In this document: piece by piece, positions 1 through 7,394 of the stretch
How the letters are laid out: each line of letters begins with the position of its first letter
How positions within the stretch are numbered: the stretch's first letter is position 1
Source of the DNA: Opitutaceae bacterium UBA3033
GTDB taxonomy: Bacteria > Verrucomicrobiota > Verrucomicrobiia > Opitutales > Opitutaceae
DNA length: 9,661 nucleotides
Direction: 5' to 3'
Assembly (NCBI GenBank): GCA_002367815.1
Contig: DFDG01000036.1
Coordinates: 1 to 9,661, forward strand
Notes under the pieces: generated by a model
Database searches by the model: none
The model's input: the letters and a program-made list of their open reading frames with translations, nothing else
What the model was told of the DNA's origin: nothing
Program-made: the position numbers and the translations under genes

Positions 1-328
1 TACCGGGGGTGAGAATGCGAGTGAGCGCCCGTTTAACCAGTTTCCCCGCCACGGCGGCTTCAGCCTGATCACAGATGGCAACCTTGCGACCGGCGGCCAG
101 CAATTTGGTCACATAATTATCCGCCGCATGAAATGGAATGCCCGCCATCGGATAATTCTGTCGTTTGGTCAGGGTAATCCCCAGCAGGCGCGACGCGATC
201 ACGGCATCATCATAGAATAGCTCAAAAAAATCACCGAGGCGGAAGAACAATAACGTATCAGGTGGCAGCCCACGCTTCACCTCGAAGTATTGCTGCATCA
301 TCGGGGTTAATTTTTGGGCGTCACTCAT
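1..328 (-). CDS. mutS: DNA mismatch repair protein MutS, N-terminal part (cut by window edge)
   Basis: MutS recognises base mismatches and small loops and starts methyl-independent or MutL-dependent repair in the cytoplasm. Only the first 109 codons are present, covering the mismatch-binding domain I. Visible in the translation are the opening PMMQQYFEVK segment, the signature GDFFELFYDDA (residues 32-42) with the Phe-x-Glu mismatch-reading pair at F34 and E36, then LLGITLTKR, the PMAGIPFHA segment, and the start of the ILTPGT motif at the window edge. The ATG at 328 gives the normal MutS N-terminal length before the Phe-x-Glu motif. No clear Shine-Dalgarno sequence precedes it. It is transcribed away from the alpha/beta hydrolase gene, leaving a 70-nt divergent gap. 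The C-terminal ATPase lies outside the window. Identification is very secure. Confidence 0.96.
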   Translation of the reverse strand, partial: MSDAQKLTPMMQQYFEVKRGLPPDTLLFFRLGDFFELFYDDAVIASRLLGITLTKRQNYPMAGIPFHAADNYVTKLLAAGRKVAICDQAEAAVAGKLVKRALTRILTPG

Positions 329-398
329 CGCAAACCGTAAAGCTCATGCAAAGAGACCTCGGCGCAAAGAAAAAAGATGCAGCGGGAGGAAGCTTGCC
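329..398. promoter_or_regulatory. Divergent intergenic region mutS / hydrolase
   Basis: This 70-nt gap separates two genes transcribed away from each other, so the promoters of one or both should lie in or near it. I could not find a convincing -35/-10 pair on either strand. The only clear element is the Shine-Dalgarno sequence of the plus-strand gene at its right end. The promoter role is inferred from orientation only. Confidence 0.3.
384..390 (+). promoter_or_regulatory. Shine-Dalgarno sequence selecting a TTG start
   Basis: GGGAGGA at 384-390 lies 8 nt before the TTG at 399. This is the best ribosome-binding site in the window, and it favours TTG 399 over the in-frame ATG at 429, which has only GGGTGG almost touching it. 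Confidence 0.6.
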
Positions 399-1214
399 TT
401 GCCGGTCCGGGCCTTTTGCGTGGGTGGCATGGGTTTGGCGTTATTTCATCGTGATTTGGGTGGCACCGGGTTCCCCCCGTTGGTGATCCTGCACGGCATG
501 TTGGGTTCGTCCCGCAATTGGCAGACCGTGGGTCGGGAACTCGCCTCGGATTACCACGTATGGGCTTTGGATGCCCGTAACCACGGCCAATCCCCCCATG
601 ACGACACCATGGATTACGCGGACATGGTTGATGATACGATGGCTTGGCTGGATGCCCAATCTCTCGAGAAGGTCACGCTGATGGGCCACAGCATGGGTGG
701 GAAAACTGCGATGGCATTGGCCTGTCGGTATCCTGAGAGAGTGGAGCGATTGATCGTGGTGGATATCGCGCCCAAGGCCTATCGTTGGGTGGGTCGTAGG
801 GTAGAATACGACGCGATGAATGCCTTGGATGTCGCCAGACTGAAAACCCGGGGTGAAGCCGAACAGTTACTTGAAGCTGATATTAGGGATTGGGGCATGC
901 GAAAATTCATTACGACCAATCTGGATCGCAACCCTAACGGCTCCTGGCGTTGGTTGATCAACCTGCCGGCATTGACCGCATCCCTTTCAATATTGGAACA
1001 AGCCAACCTGGCTGAAGCCGACTGTTTTGCCGGACCCACCCAATTTATCTTGGGAGGTAAATCACCGTATGTTGCCGAGGAGGATCACGTAACGATCAAG
1101 ACCCATTTCCCTTTAGCCCGGATCGATACGATTCCGGAGTCCGGCCACAATCCCCACATTGAAGACCGGGATAAATTTGTCGACTTGGTGAGATCTTCAA
1201 TGGTGGGCCACTGA
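399..1214 (+). CDS. Alpha/beta hydrolase, YbfF-type esterase
   Basis: A 271-residue alpha/beta-hydrolase-fold protein, probably a cytoplasmic esterase acting on acyl esters; the natural substrate is unknown. Visible motifs are the oxyanion-hole strand VILHGMLGS (residues 29-37), the DARNHGQSPH segment (58-67) typical of the YbfF group, the nucleophile elbow GHSMGG (96-101) with Ser98, VVDIAP (120-125) with Asp122 as the likely acid by analogy to E. coli YbfF, GGKSPYV (219-225), and the catalytic His250 in SGHNPHIE. Length matches the family (about 255-270). No signal peptide is seen. The start is TTG 399 because of the strong Shine-Dalgarno sequence; ATG 429 (codon 11) is the alternative and would remove no fold element. 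The beta-galactosidase gene follows 42 nt downstream in the same direction, so co-transcription is possible. A C-C hydrolase or haloperoxidase-like role is less likely given the YbfF-type motifs. Confidence 0.88.
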   Translation: MPVRAFCVGGMGLALFHRDLGGTGFPPLVILHGMLGSSRNWQTVGRELASDYHVWALDARNHGQSPHDDTMDYADMVDDTMAWLDAQSLEKVTLMGHSMGGKTAMALACRYPERVERLIVVDIAPKAYRWVGRRVEYDAMNALDVARLKTRGEAEQLLEADIRDWGMRKFITTNLDRNPNGSWRWLINLPALTASLSILEQANLAEADCFAGPTQFILGGKSPYVAEEDHVTIKTHFPLARIDTIPESGHNPHIEDRDKFVDLVRSSMVGH

Positions 1215-1256
1215 TTTTGTTTCACACCGGCAGGGGACCTGCTTCGCTCTCGCCAT

Positions 1257-4200
1257 ATGGAGTTACTGCAAACCGGGACCATCAAGACTTGGCAATCCCC
1301 CGAGACCCTCTCGCTCAATCGGTTGCCTGCCCGGGCTACGCTTTATCCTTATCCCAGTGCAACTTTGGCGAAAGGGAACAAGCGTATAAAATCCCCCTGG
1401 TGGTGTTCATTGAACGGGGAATGGGATTTCCGGCTGGTTGATCGGCCCGAACATGTGCCCGCCGATTTTGTGCAACCCGGATATGTAGCCGACGCCAAGC
1501 AAGGTTGGAGCAAGCTCCCCGTGCCAAGTAATTGGACGATGCATGGCCATGATCGGCCGCATTACACCAATGTGAACATGCCGTTCGGTGACCAGGCTCC
1601 CAATGTGCCGGAATTGAATCCGACCGGCCTGTATCTTAAAAAATTCAACGTCCCGGAAAAGTGGCAAGGACGCCGCACCATCATTCATATCGGCGGAGCC
1701 GAAAGCGTGCTCTATTTATGGATCGATGGCCAACCTGTCGGCCTGGCCAAGGATACCAGACTGCCCTCGGAGTTTGATCTAACCCCTTACGTTAAACCCG
1801 GCACCACTCACACGCTGGCTGCGGTCGTGGTCAAGTGGTCCGACGCCAGCTTTGTCGAGGATCAGGACCAATGGTGGATGGGCGGCATCCATCGGGAAGT
1901 TTATCTCTATTCCCAAGCTGAACTTTTTATCGAGGACGTTTTTGTGCGTGGCAATCTGGATGCCACCTTCAAGCAGGGCAGCTTGCAGGTATCGGTGCGG
2001 GTCGGATCACCTGATGCAATTGCCCAAGGGACCAAGGTGCGCGTGCAACTTTACGATGCCTTGGGCAAAACAGTCTTAAAGAAAGCGATTGAAGGACAGG
2101 TGTCGGAGGAAAATTTCTGGGTCCATCCCCACAAGCGCATCGAACTTGATATCCCCATCAAGCGACCATTAAAATGGTCGGCCGAGGCGCCGAATCTCTA
2201 TACGGTCGTCGTCATCCTGTGTGGATCGGATGGCACCGCAGTCGAACACACGGCCAGTCGCGTCGGGTTTCGCCGTATCGAATGCCGTGAGCGTCAGTTA
2301 CTGGTGAATGGTCAGCCGGTGTTCATTGCGGGGGTGAATCGCCACGATCACGACGACACGCACGGCAAAACCGTGACCCGTGAACGAATGTTGCAGGACG
2401 TGCTCGTGATGAAGCGTCACAACATCAATGCCGTGCGCACCTCGCACTATCCCAATGATCCAGCGTGGTATGATTTGTGTGATGAATACGGACTCTACGT
2501 TTTCGATGAAGCCGATGTCGAGGCGCACGCCTACGCCCACGACATTTCCCATAACACCCGATATGCTCCGGCATTTCTAGATCGTGCGGTCCGGATGGTG
2601 GAGCGGGATAAAAACCACCCATCGGTCATTGTATGGTCTCTGGGCAACGAAAGTGGTTACGGACCACATCATGATGCCATGGCCGCTTGGATCCGACATC
2701 GTGATCCCAGCCGCCTGCTGCACTACGAAGGTGCGATTCAGTTTGATTGGACAAAGGGTCACGCTGCGACGGATCTGATCTGTCCGATGTATCCGACGAT
2801 CGACAAAATTGTGCAGTGGGTTACGGACCCGAACAACCGCGATCAACGTCCGGTGATTCTCTGCGAATATTCGCACGCGATGGGCAACAGCAACGGCAGC
2901 CTCGGCGACTATTTTGATGCCTTTGCCAAATACCGTGGTTTGCAGGGTGGGTTCATCTGGGAATGGGTGGATCATGGCCTGAAAAAACGGGATGAGAACG
3001 GCCGGGAGTTCTGGGCCTACGGTGGCGATTTCGGCGATGAGCCCAGCGATCTAAATTTTGTATGCGACGGACTGGTCTGGCCCGACCGTCAACCGCATCC
3101 CGGACTGCTGGAATACAAATACCTTTGCCGGCCCGTGAAGGTTGAAGGCATCAAGATTCGGCGGGGTAAGTTCCGCATTCATAATCACCGCTGGTTTACC
3201 ACTCTGCGTGATTTGGCGGGAACCTGGACTCTACTAATGGACGGCAAGGAGGTCGCTCAGGGGAAATTACCCGCGCTGCGCGCCGCTCCTCAGCAGTTTC
3301 ACGATGTCCAAATAAAGTATCCCCAATTGGTGCTCTCGCAGGGATCGGAAGTTCATGTGTCGTTCCGCTTTTTCTCCCGGGAGCAGACCACTTGGGGTGA
3401 CGCAGGGCACGAAGTGGCCTGGCAACAATTCAATATTCCAACCAAGGTATTTCTTCGCCATCGAGCCATCAGGAAACCGGTGACAAAACTGAGCCCAACC
3501 AATATCGCTGAAACGACCAACGGTTGGCAGGTCACCAAGGGCGAGTTGCATTTCAGTATCAACAAGACCACGGGCATGATGGAGAATCTGAAGCTAGCAA
3601 GTCGCCTGCTGGTCCTGCGTGGTCCCCAACTTAATGTTTGGCGCGCTGCAACGGATAATGACGGTCTGAAACTTTTCCCGGTGGTCAATTGGGGTTCCGA
3701 ACGTATTTTGGATCGTTGGCGCAAAGCCGGATATGATCGTCTCGAATTGGTGGAAACCAAGGCCGATATGCAAGAGGTCGAGGACAGGAGCGTGTTCAAG
3801 ATCAATCAGCAATGGCGCTGTCCGGGAATGGATCGGATCATTGTCCATGAGCATCGATACACGCTCAGTGCCAATGGTGAGATCAAAGTAAAGAATCACT
3901 TCATCGTTGATCCGGATCTTCCCGAACTGCCACGTATCGGCGTAGCGCTCGTTCTCCCGACCGAATATGAAAATCTCGAATGGTTCGGGCGCGGCCCTTG
4001 GGAGAATTATTCCGATCGCAATCGCAGTGCTCTGCTCGCTCGTTACCGAAGCACGGTAGCGGATCAATACGTGCCATACATTTTACCCCAGGAACACGGC
4101 AACAAAACGGATGTGCGATGGTTGGAATTGCAGAATGGTGTAGGGCAGGGGGTTCGTATCACAGCCGCCTCTCAGATGGAAGCCTCGGCGAGTCATTTTA

Positions 4201-4382
4201 CGGCGGGTGATTTGTTCAAAGCTAAACACACGACAGATCTGAAGCCACGACCCGAAATTCACGTGTATCTGGACCATGCGCAACGTGGGCTCGGCACCGG
4301 TAGTTGTGGCCCTGACACTCTGCCACAGTATCGAATCCCTCCGGGCGCTTACGACCTGAATTTCAAGATCTATGGATTCTGA
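1257..4382 (+). CDS. Beta-galactosidase, glycoside hydrolase family 2 (LacZ/EbgA class)
   Basis: A 1041-residue GH2 enzyme expected to hydrolyse terminal beta-galactosides by a retaining mechanism. The domain order is complete: sugar-binding jelly roll (about 45-215), Ig-like domain (about 217-338), TIM barrel (about 339-625), second Ig-like domain (about 635-735) and the small-chain beta-sandwich (about 755-1038). The acid/base is Glu465 in SLGNES, the nucleophile Glu537 in CEYSHAMGNS. Metal ligands E422 and H424 sit in DEADVEAH, and H397 and H540 match LacZ substrate-binding histidines. Asn105 corresponds to LacZ Asn102, while Cys1017 in GTGSCGP stands where LacZ has Trp999, as in EbgA. No signal peptide is seen, so it is probably cytoplasmic. 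ATG 1257 is the only reasonable start: no other start codon lies between it and the in-frame TGA at 1212. An AGGGGA at 1232-1237 is 19 nt upstream, too far for a standard ribosome-binding site. There is no neighbouring regulator or lactose permease. Natural substrate uncertain. Confidence 0.95.
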   Translation: MELLQTGTIKTWQSPETLSLNRLPARATLYPYPSATLAKGNKRIKSPWWCSLNGEWDFRLVDRPEHVPADFVQPGYVADAKQGWSKLPVPSNWTMHGHDRPHYTNVNMPFGDQAPNVPELNPTGLYLKKFNVPEKWQGRRTIIHIGGAESVLYLWIDGQPVGLAKDTRLPSEFDLTPYVKPGTTHTLAAVVVKWSDASFVEDQDQWWMGGIHREVYLYSQAELFIEDVFVRGNLDATFKQGSLQVSVRVGSPDAIAQGTKVRVQLYDALGKTVLKKAIEGQVSEENFWVHPHKRIELDIPIKRPLKWSAEAPNLYTVVVILCGSDGTAVEHTASRVGFRRIECRERQLLVNGQPVFIAGVNRHDHDDTHGKTVTRERMLQDVLVMKRHNINAVRTSHYPNDPAWYDLCDEYGLYVFDEADVEAHAYAHDISHNTRYAPAFLDRAVRMVERDKNHPSVIVWSLGNESGYGPHHDAMAAWIRHRDPSRLLHYEGAIQFDWTKGHAATDLICPMYPTIDKIVQWVTDPNNRDQRPVILCEYSHAMGNSNGSLGDYFDAFAKYRGLQGGFIWEWVDHGLKKRDENGREFWAYGGDFGDEPSDLNFVCDGLVWPDRQPHPGLLEYKYLCRPVKVEGIKIRRGKFRIHNHRWFTTLRDLAGTWTLLMDGKEVAQGKLPALRAAPQQFHDVQIKYPQLVLSQGSEVHVSFRFFSREQTTWGDAGHEVAWQQFNIPTKVFLRHRAIRKPVTKLSPTNIAETTNGWQVTKGELHFSINKTTGMMENLKLASRLLVLRGPQLNVWRAATDNDGLKLFPVVNWGSERILDRWRKAGYDRLELVETKADMQEVEDRSVFKINQQWRCPGMDRIIVHEHRYTLSANGEIKVKNHFIVDPDLPELPRIGVALVLPTEYENLEWFGRGPWENYSDRNRSALLARYRSTVADQYVPYILPQEHGNKTDVRWLELQNGVGQGVRITAASQMEASASHFTAGDLFKAKHTTDLKPRPEIHVYLDHAQRGLGTGSCGPDTLPQYRIPPGAYDLNFKIYGF

Positions 4383-4412
4383 GTCGTCTCAGTTCGACCT
4401 CCCCCGAATGCG

Positions 4413-5699
4413 TCAGGATTGTGGCTTGCCGGGAAACAATATCACCGCAGCAGAGCAGGGGATCATAGCCAGACCCATGATGGCGTAGAACAAATGATAG
4501 CCGCCGAGGTTGGCGATGCCCCAGGTCCAATGCGTTTGGGCCAGCAAACCCAGCAAGGGCACGGCCAAAATTCCCCCGATGGCATAACAGCCCAACGTGA
4601 CGAGATTGTAGACCGCAAAGTACGCCGGACGGGCGCCCTGTTCGGGGATTGTCGCGTAAAGCGCCGCTGGCGTGGCTACGCCCCAGACTCCGTCGGCCAA
4701 GGCCACGCCGGCCCAGGCCACAATGATCGGCCAGGCTCGTCCGGGTGCGGCAAAGGGGAAACTCAGAAAAAACGCGGCGTAGATTGGCCCCATCAGCATT
4801 AGCATGCGCCGGGGACCGATCCGGTCACAGATGCGACCGAAGGTCGGAGTAAAGAGCAATTTTACGACCAGATAGCCCACGCCCATGCATGCAATCAACC
4901 ACGGCCGCATTTTCAGCACCTCGAGATTGAAAACCTGATAATAACCGGCCGCGATGAAGAAGGGAAGGTTGAACAACACGGTGCCCGCAAGGAGAGACAT
5001 GAATGCTTGGGTTCGCATGACTTCGCGCAAATCCCCCGGGCTTAATTGCGGAGTCGTAGTTTTCTCCGGCATGCTGGCGCCGGTCAGGGTAAAGGCTGCC
5101 GCCACCCCAAAGAATCCCCCAACGATCAAAAGGACCGTAAGTCCGCGCACGCTCGTATGGCCAACCACATCCACAGCATAGCCCACGGACAGAGTGGCGG
5201 CGATGATGGCGAGGCTCGATACGCGCAGGCGCTTCCCAATGTAGCGGCCGCGCAGCCCGCTGGGAATGGTGGTTGCCAGCCAGTCGTCGGAAAAAGGCCG
5301 GGTAAGGTGCAGGCACGCGGCGGCGAGAAAGACCGCGATGCCCAGACTGATGGGGCGCAGGGCCGGTGGCAGCACCGGGGTGAGGAGAACGGCGGCGATC
5401 AGCAACAGGGGCTCGATGATGGCCACAATGAGAATGAAACGTTTCCTCCGCCGCACGCGGCTGACCAAGGGCAGGCAGAGCAGTTGGAGAATGCACGCGC
5501 AACCGATTGTCGCGCTGAAATAGCCCATCGAATCCTTCGGCACACCGACAACGAGCGCATAGGCCACGAACACCATGGTGGTACCCCCACAGATCGTCTC
5601 AAAGACCCCGCGCAGGCTCATGTTCCAGTTAAACCACGCAAGCGACGACCGGGTCTCCAACTTGGACAGTGAACGTGGGGGGCGTGCCATCGAAAACAC
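4413..5699 (-). CDS. Major facilitator superfamily (MFS) transporter
   Basis: A 428-residue inner-membrane protein with about 10-12 hydrophobic helices, roughly at 33-53, 60-80, 86-107, 112-133, 163-180, 186-206, 233-255, 264-284, 297-317, 322-342, 360-388 and 400-424. A loop GRICDRIGPRRML (288-300) looks like MFS motif A between helices 8 and 9, and a basic loop RVRRRKR (81-87) occupies the equivalent place between helices 2 and 3. A charged stretch (about 137-160) with SDDW and GLRGRYIGKR lies between helices 4 and 5. The substrate cannot be read from the sequence. The start is GTG 5699; ATG 5690 (codon 4) is equally possible, and neither has a clear Shine-Dalgarno sequence. It lies 58 nt downstream of holB on the same strand and converges with the beta-galactosidase gene with a 30-nt gap, so a role in galactoside transport is only a guess. 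Confidence 0.82.
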   Translation of the reverse strand: MFSMARPPRSLSKLETRSSLAWFNWNMSLRGVFETICGGTTMVFVAYALVVGVPKDSMGYFSATIGCACILQLLCLPLVSRVRRRKRFILIVAIIEPLLLIAAVLLTPVLPPALRPISLGIAVFLAAACLHLTRPFSDDWLATTIPSGLRGRYIGKRLRVSSLAIIAATLSVGYAVDVVGHTSVRGLTVLLIVGGFFGVAAAFTLTGASMPEKTTTPQLSPGDLREVMRTQAFMSLLAGTVLFNLPFFIAAGYYQVFNLEVLKMRPWLIACMGVGYLVVKLLFTPTFGRICDRIGPRRMLMLMGPIYAAFFLSFPFAAPGRAWPIIVAWAGVALADGVWGVATPAALYATIPEQGARPAYFAVYNLVTLGCYAIGGILAVPLLGLLAQTHWTWGIANLGGYHLFYAIMGLAMIPCSAAVILFPGKPQS

Positions 5700-5757
5700 G
5701 CAGCAAATTTCGTCCCATCAGGGAAGCAAGCTTCTAGCCCAGCCTTTTGTGATATCA

Positions 5758-6720
5758 TCACCGCTTCGTCCACAAACGCAGCGTGCTAAGCAGAAAATTC
5801 TCGAGGGCTGCGGCAGGATTGAGGTTCACGCGCAGTAGTCCGACATTGTGTTCCAGTGATTCAATGGCCCCGACGTGGGCCATGCGCACACTGTCGTCAC
5901 CGGCAGTCAATCGAGGGATGGCGAAAGCCCGCGTGGCATGTTCGAGTTCGGCAAAAATTCGCTGGCGAATTCCATTGGCGAGGCCGGTTTCGATGGCGAC
6001 CTGTTCATCGGCTGCGATATCTTCCGGGAGTTTTCCTTTCTCTATTTTCCAAGCTTCCGTGGTCGCGTTGTCGAGGATCAAGGTAAATCGCGATATCAGT
6101 CCATAGAGGGTAAAGATATGATCGGCGACATCCCGTTTGCCGGTGACCCCATCGCACAGGCGGCCCAGCCACGCTTGGTAATCATTGAGCCAGGGTTGCA
6201 ACCCTGCGTGGTCGATCGGGGCACTGGCCGCCGGAAACCGAAAGTGCAGCATGCGACTGCGAATGGTCGGCAACAAGGCGTAAGGCCGCGAAGTGAGCAG
6301 CAACAAGCTGGTATTGGCCGGCGGCTCTTCCAGGGTCTTGAGGAAGATATTGGCGGCCGAGGTGTTCATACGGTCGCACTCATGGACGATGGCGACCTTG
6401 CGCCGCGACACCGTGCCGGAAACCTGCACTTTGCCGATCAACTCGCGCGTGGTCTCGGCTCCGATCTGGCGCATCTTGCCGGCCGGTCTCAGGGTAAAAC
6501 AATCAGGATGCGACTCAGGGGCAAAATAGGCCGATGATTCATCGGTGTTGAGCAAACGATCCGCGATGGCGTGGGCCACCAACACAAGCGTGGGGATATC
6601 GTCACCGTGCAGCAGCACACTGTGGGATAGACGCTGACGTTTGATCGCAGACTCAATCACTGACACCGTAGGGGTGCCGATCAGGGCAGCAGGCCAGTCA
6701 ACACGTGCGCTTGCACCCAT
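5758..6720 (-). CDS. holB: DNA polymerase III delta-prime subunit (clamp loader)
   Basis: Delta-prime is the stator subunit of the clamp loader that places the beta sliding clamp on DNA. The 320-residue protein shows the family hallmarks: HPDCFTLRP and GKMRQI (71-86), TRELIGKVQVSG (91-102), KVAIVHECDRMNTSAAN (108-124), LKTLEEPP (127-134) and LLPTIRSRM (149-157). The P-loop position (VLLHGDDIPTLV, 35-46) has lost the GKT lysine, so ATP binding is not expected, as in E. coli delta-prime. The four-cysteine zinc module of many homologues is absent, with only three scattered cysteines (74, 115, 189). The usual SRC motif reads SRM at 155-157. ATG 6720 is chosen because GGGTGA on the minus strand ends 9 nt before it. 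A TTG at 6729 would overlap the tmk stop and sit almost on that site. The gene follows tmk after 5 nt, a common tmk-holB arrangement. Confidence 0.92.
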   Translation of the reverse strand: MGASARVDWPAALIGTPTVSVIESAIKRQRLSHSVLLHGDDIPTLVLVAHAIADRLLNTDESSAYFAPESHPDCFTLRPAGKMRQIGAETTRELIGKVQVSGTVSRRKVAIVHECDRMNTSAANIFLKTLEEPPANTSLLLLTSRPYALLPTIRSRMLHFRFPAASAPIDHAGLQPWLNDYQAWLGRLCDGVTGKRDVADHIFTLYGLISRFTLILDNATTEAWKIEKGKLPEDIAADEQVAIETGLANGIRQRIFAELEHATRAFAIPRLTAGDDSVRMAHVGAIESLEHNVGLLRVNLNPAAALENFLLSTLRLWTKR

Positions 6721-6725
6721 GGTCT

Positions 6726-7376
6726 TCAATCACCCAAACGCAATTGAACATGCTCCCAGATGGTCTGGGCCACCTTGGCCACCGGCTTCGTACCATCCAC
6801 CAGAATCACGCGCTCGGGCATGTTTTTGGCCAACAAAAGATAGCCTTCACGCACCTTGTGGTAGAAATCGATATTCTCGCGTTCCATGCGATCGGGCAGA
6901 TCGGTGGAACGCTGCTTGATGCGGTTCATACTGACCTCAGTGGGCACATCGATGATAACGGTGACATCGGGCATGACGTTGCCGATGGCAAACCGATTGA
7001 TGTCAGCTACCGGTCCGGCAGCGAGGTTGCGGGCAATGCCTTGATAAACGGTGGATGAATCAAGGTAACGGTCACTGATAACGTATTTTCCCTCAATTAG
7101 GGCCGGGGCGATGACCTCACGCACGACTTGGGCGCGGGCGGCGGTAAAAAGCAGCAGTTCCGTCTCGGGGCACATCTCGTCGCCCTTGGAATTGTGCACG
7201 ATGATGTTGCGGATTTGTTCACCAATCTCGGTGCCACCCGGTTCACGGGTCGTAACCACTTCTTTGCCGGCCTTATGCAAGTGGGCGGCAAGGAGCGATA
7301 TTTGGGTGGATTTGCCGCTACCTTCGGAGCCTTCGAAAGAGATGAGACGGCCGGTGGGCTTTACATTAAGTGGCAT
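6726..7376 (-). CDS. tmk: Thymidylate (dTMP) kinase
   Basis: Phosphorylates dTMP to dTDP with ATP, the step that commits thymidylate to DNA synthesis; cytoplasmic. The 216-residue protein has the P-loop GSEGSGKST (16-24), the TREPGGT motif (43-49), the SDRYLDSSTVYQG motif (101-113) with catalytic-region Asp102-Arg103, and an arginine-containing LID around RSTDLPDRMERE (156-167). There is no basic residue inside the P-loop between the glycines, and arginines lie in the LID, which fits the bacterial type II arrangement seen in E. coli. Length is normal for the family. ATG 7376 is preceded by an 18-nt gap after the sugar-kinase stop and no strong Shine-Dalgarno sequence, so translational coupling to the upstream gene is plausible. 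holB follows 5 nt after its TGA stop. Confidence 0.96.
   Translation of the reverse strand: MPLNVKPTGRLISFEGSEGSGKSTQISLLAAHLHKAGKEVVTTREPGGTEIGEQIRNIIVHNSKGDEMCPETELLLFTAARAQVVREVIAPALIEGKYVISDRYLDSSTVYQGIARNLAAGPVADINRFAIGNVMPDVTVIIDVPTEVSMNRIKQRSTDLPDRMERENIDFYHKVREGYLLLAKNMPERVILVDGTKPVAKVAQTIWEHVQLRLGD
6730..6735 (-). promoter_or_regulatory. Ribosome-binding site inside the end of tmk, for holB
   Basis: GGGTGA on the minus strand, inside the last codons of tmk, lies 9 nt upstream of the holB ATG at 6720. It decides that start over the TTG at 6729 and implies that tmk and holB are translated from one message. Confidence 0.5.
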
Positions 7377-7394
7377 AGGGAAAGTCTGCCGGGA

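Noticed and set aside
262..486. Plus-strand frame overlapping the mutS start and hydrolase start
   Set aside because: It covers the opposite strand of conserved MutS sequence and the start of the hydrolase in another phase; the product has no recognisable features.
4379..4392. Hairpin CTGAG-TCGT-CTCAG at the beta-galactosidase stop codon, considered as a terminator
   Set aside because: The stem is only 5 bp, there is no T-tract after it on either strand, and the nearby GTCG/CGAC pairing competes with it.
4825..5502. Minus-strand frame (225 codons) inside the MFS gene in another phase
   Set aside because: His/Arg/Pro-rich translation typical of an out-of-phase reading of a membrane protein gene. 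The MFS frame is unbroken.
5046..5672. Plus-strand frame (208 codons) opposite the MFS gene
   Set aside because: Low-complexity, charge-rich translation with no hydrophobic or family pattern. The minus strand gives a coherent membrane protein.
5723..5734. GAAGC/GCTTC palindrome in the holB-MFS gap, considered as a terminator
   Set aside because: The loop would be only 2 nt and no T-tract follows on the minus strand. The palindrome includes a plain AAGCTT site.
5875..6537. Plus-strand frame (220 codons) opposite holB
   Set aside because: No motif support, whereas holB motifs such as LKTLEEPP are clear on the other strand.
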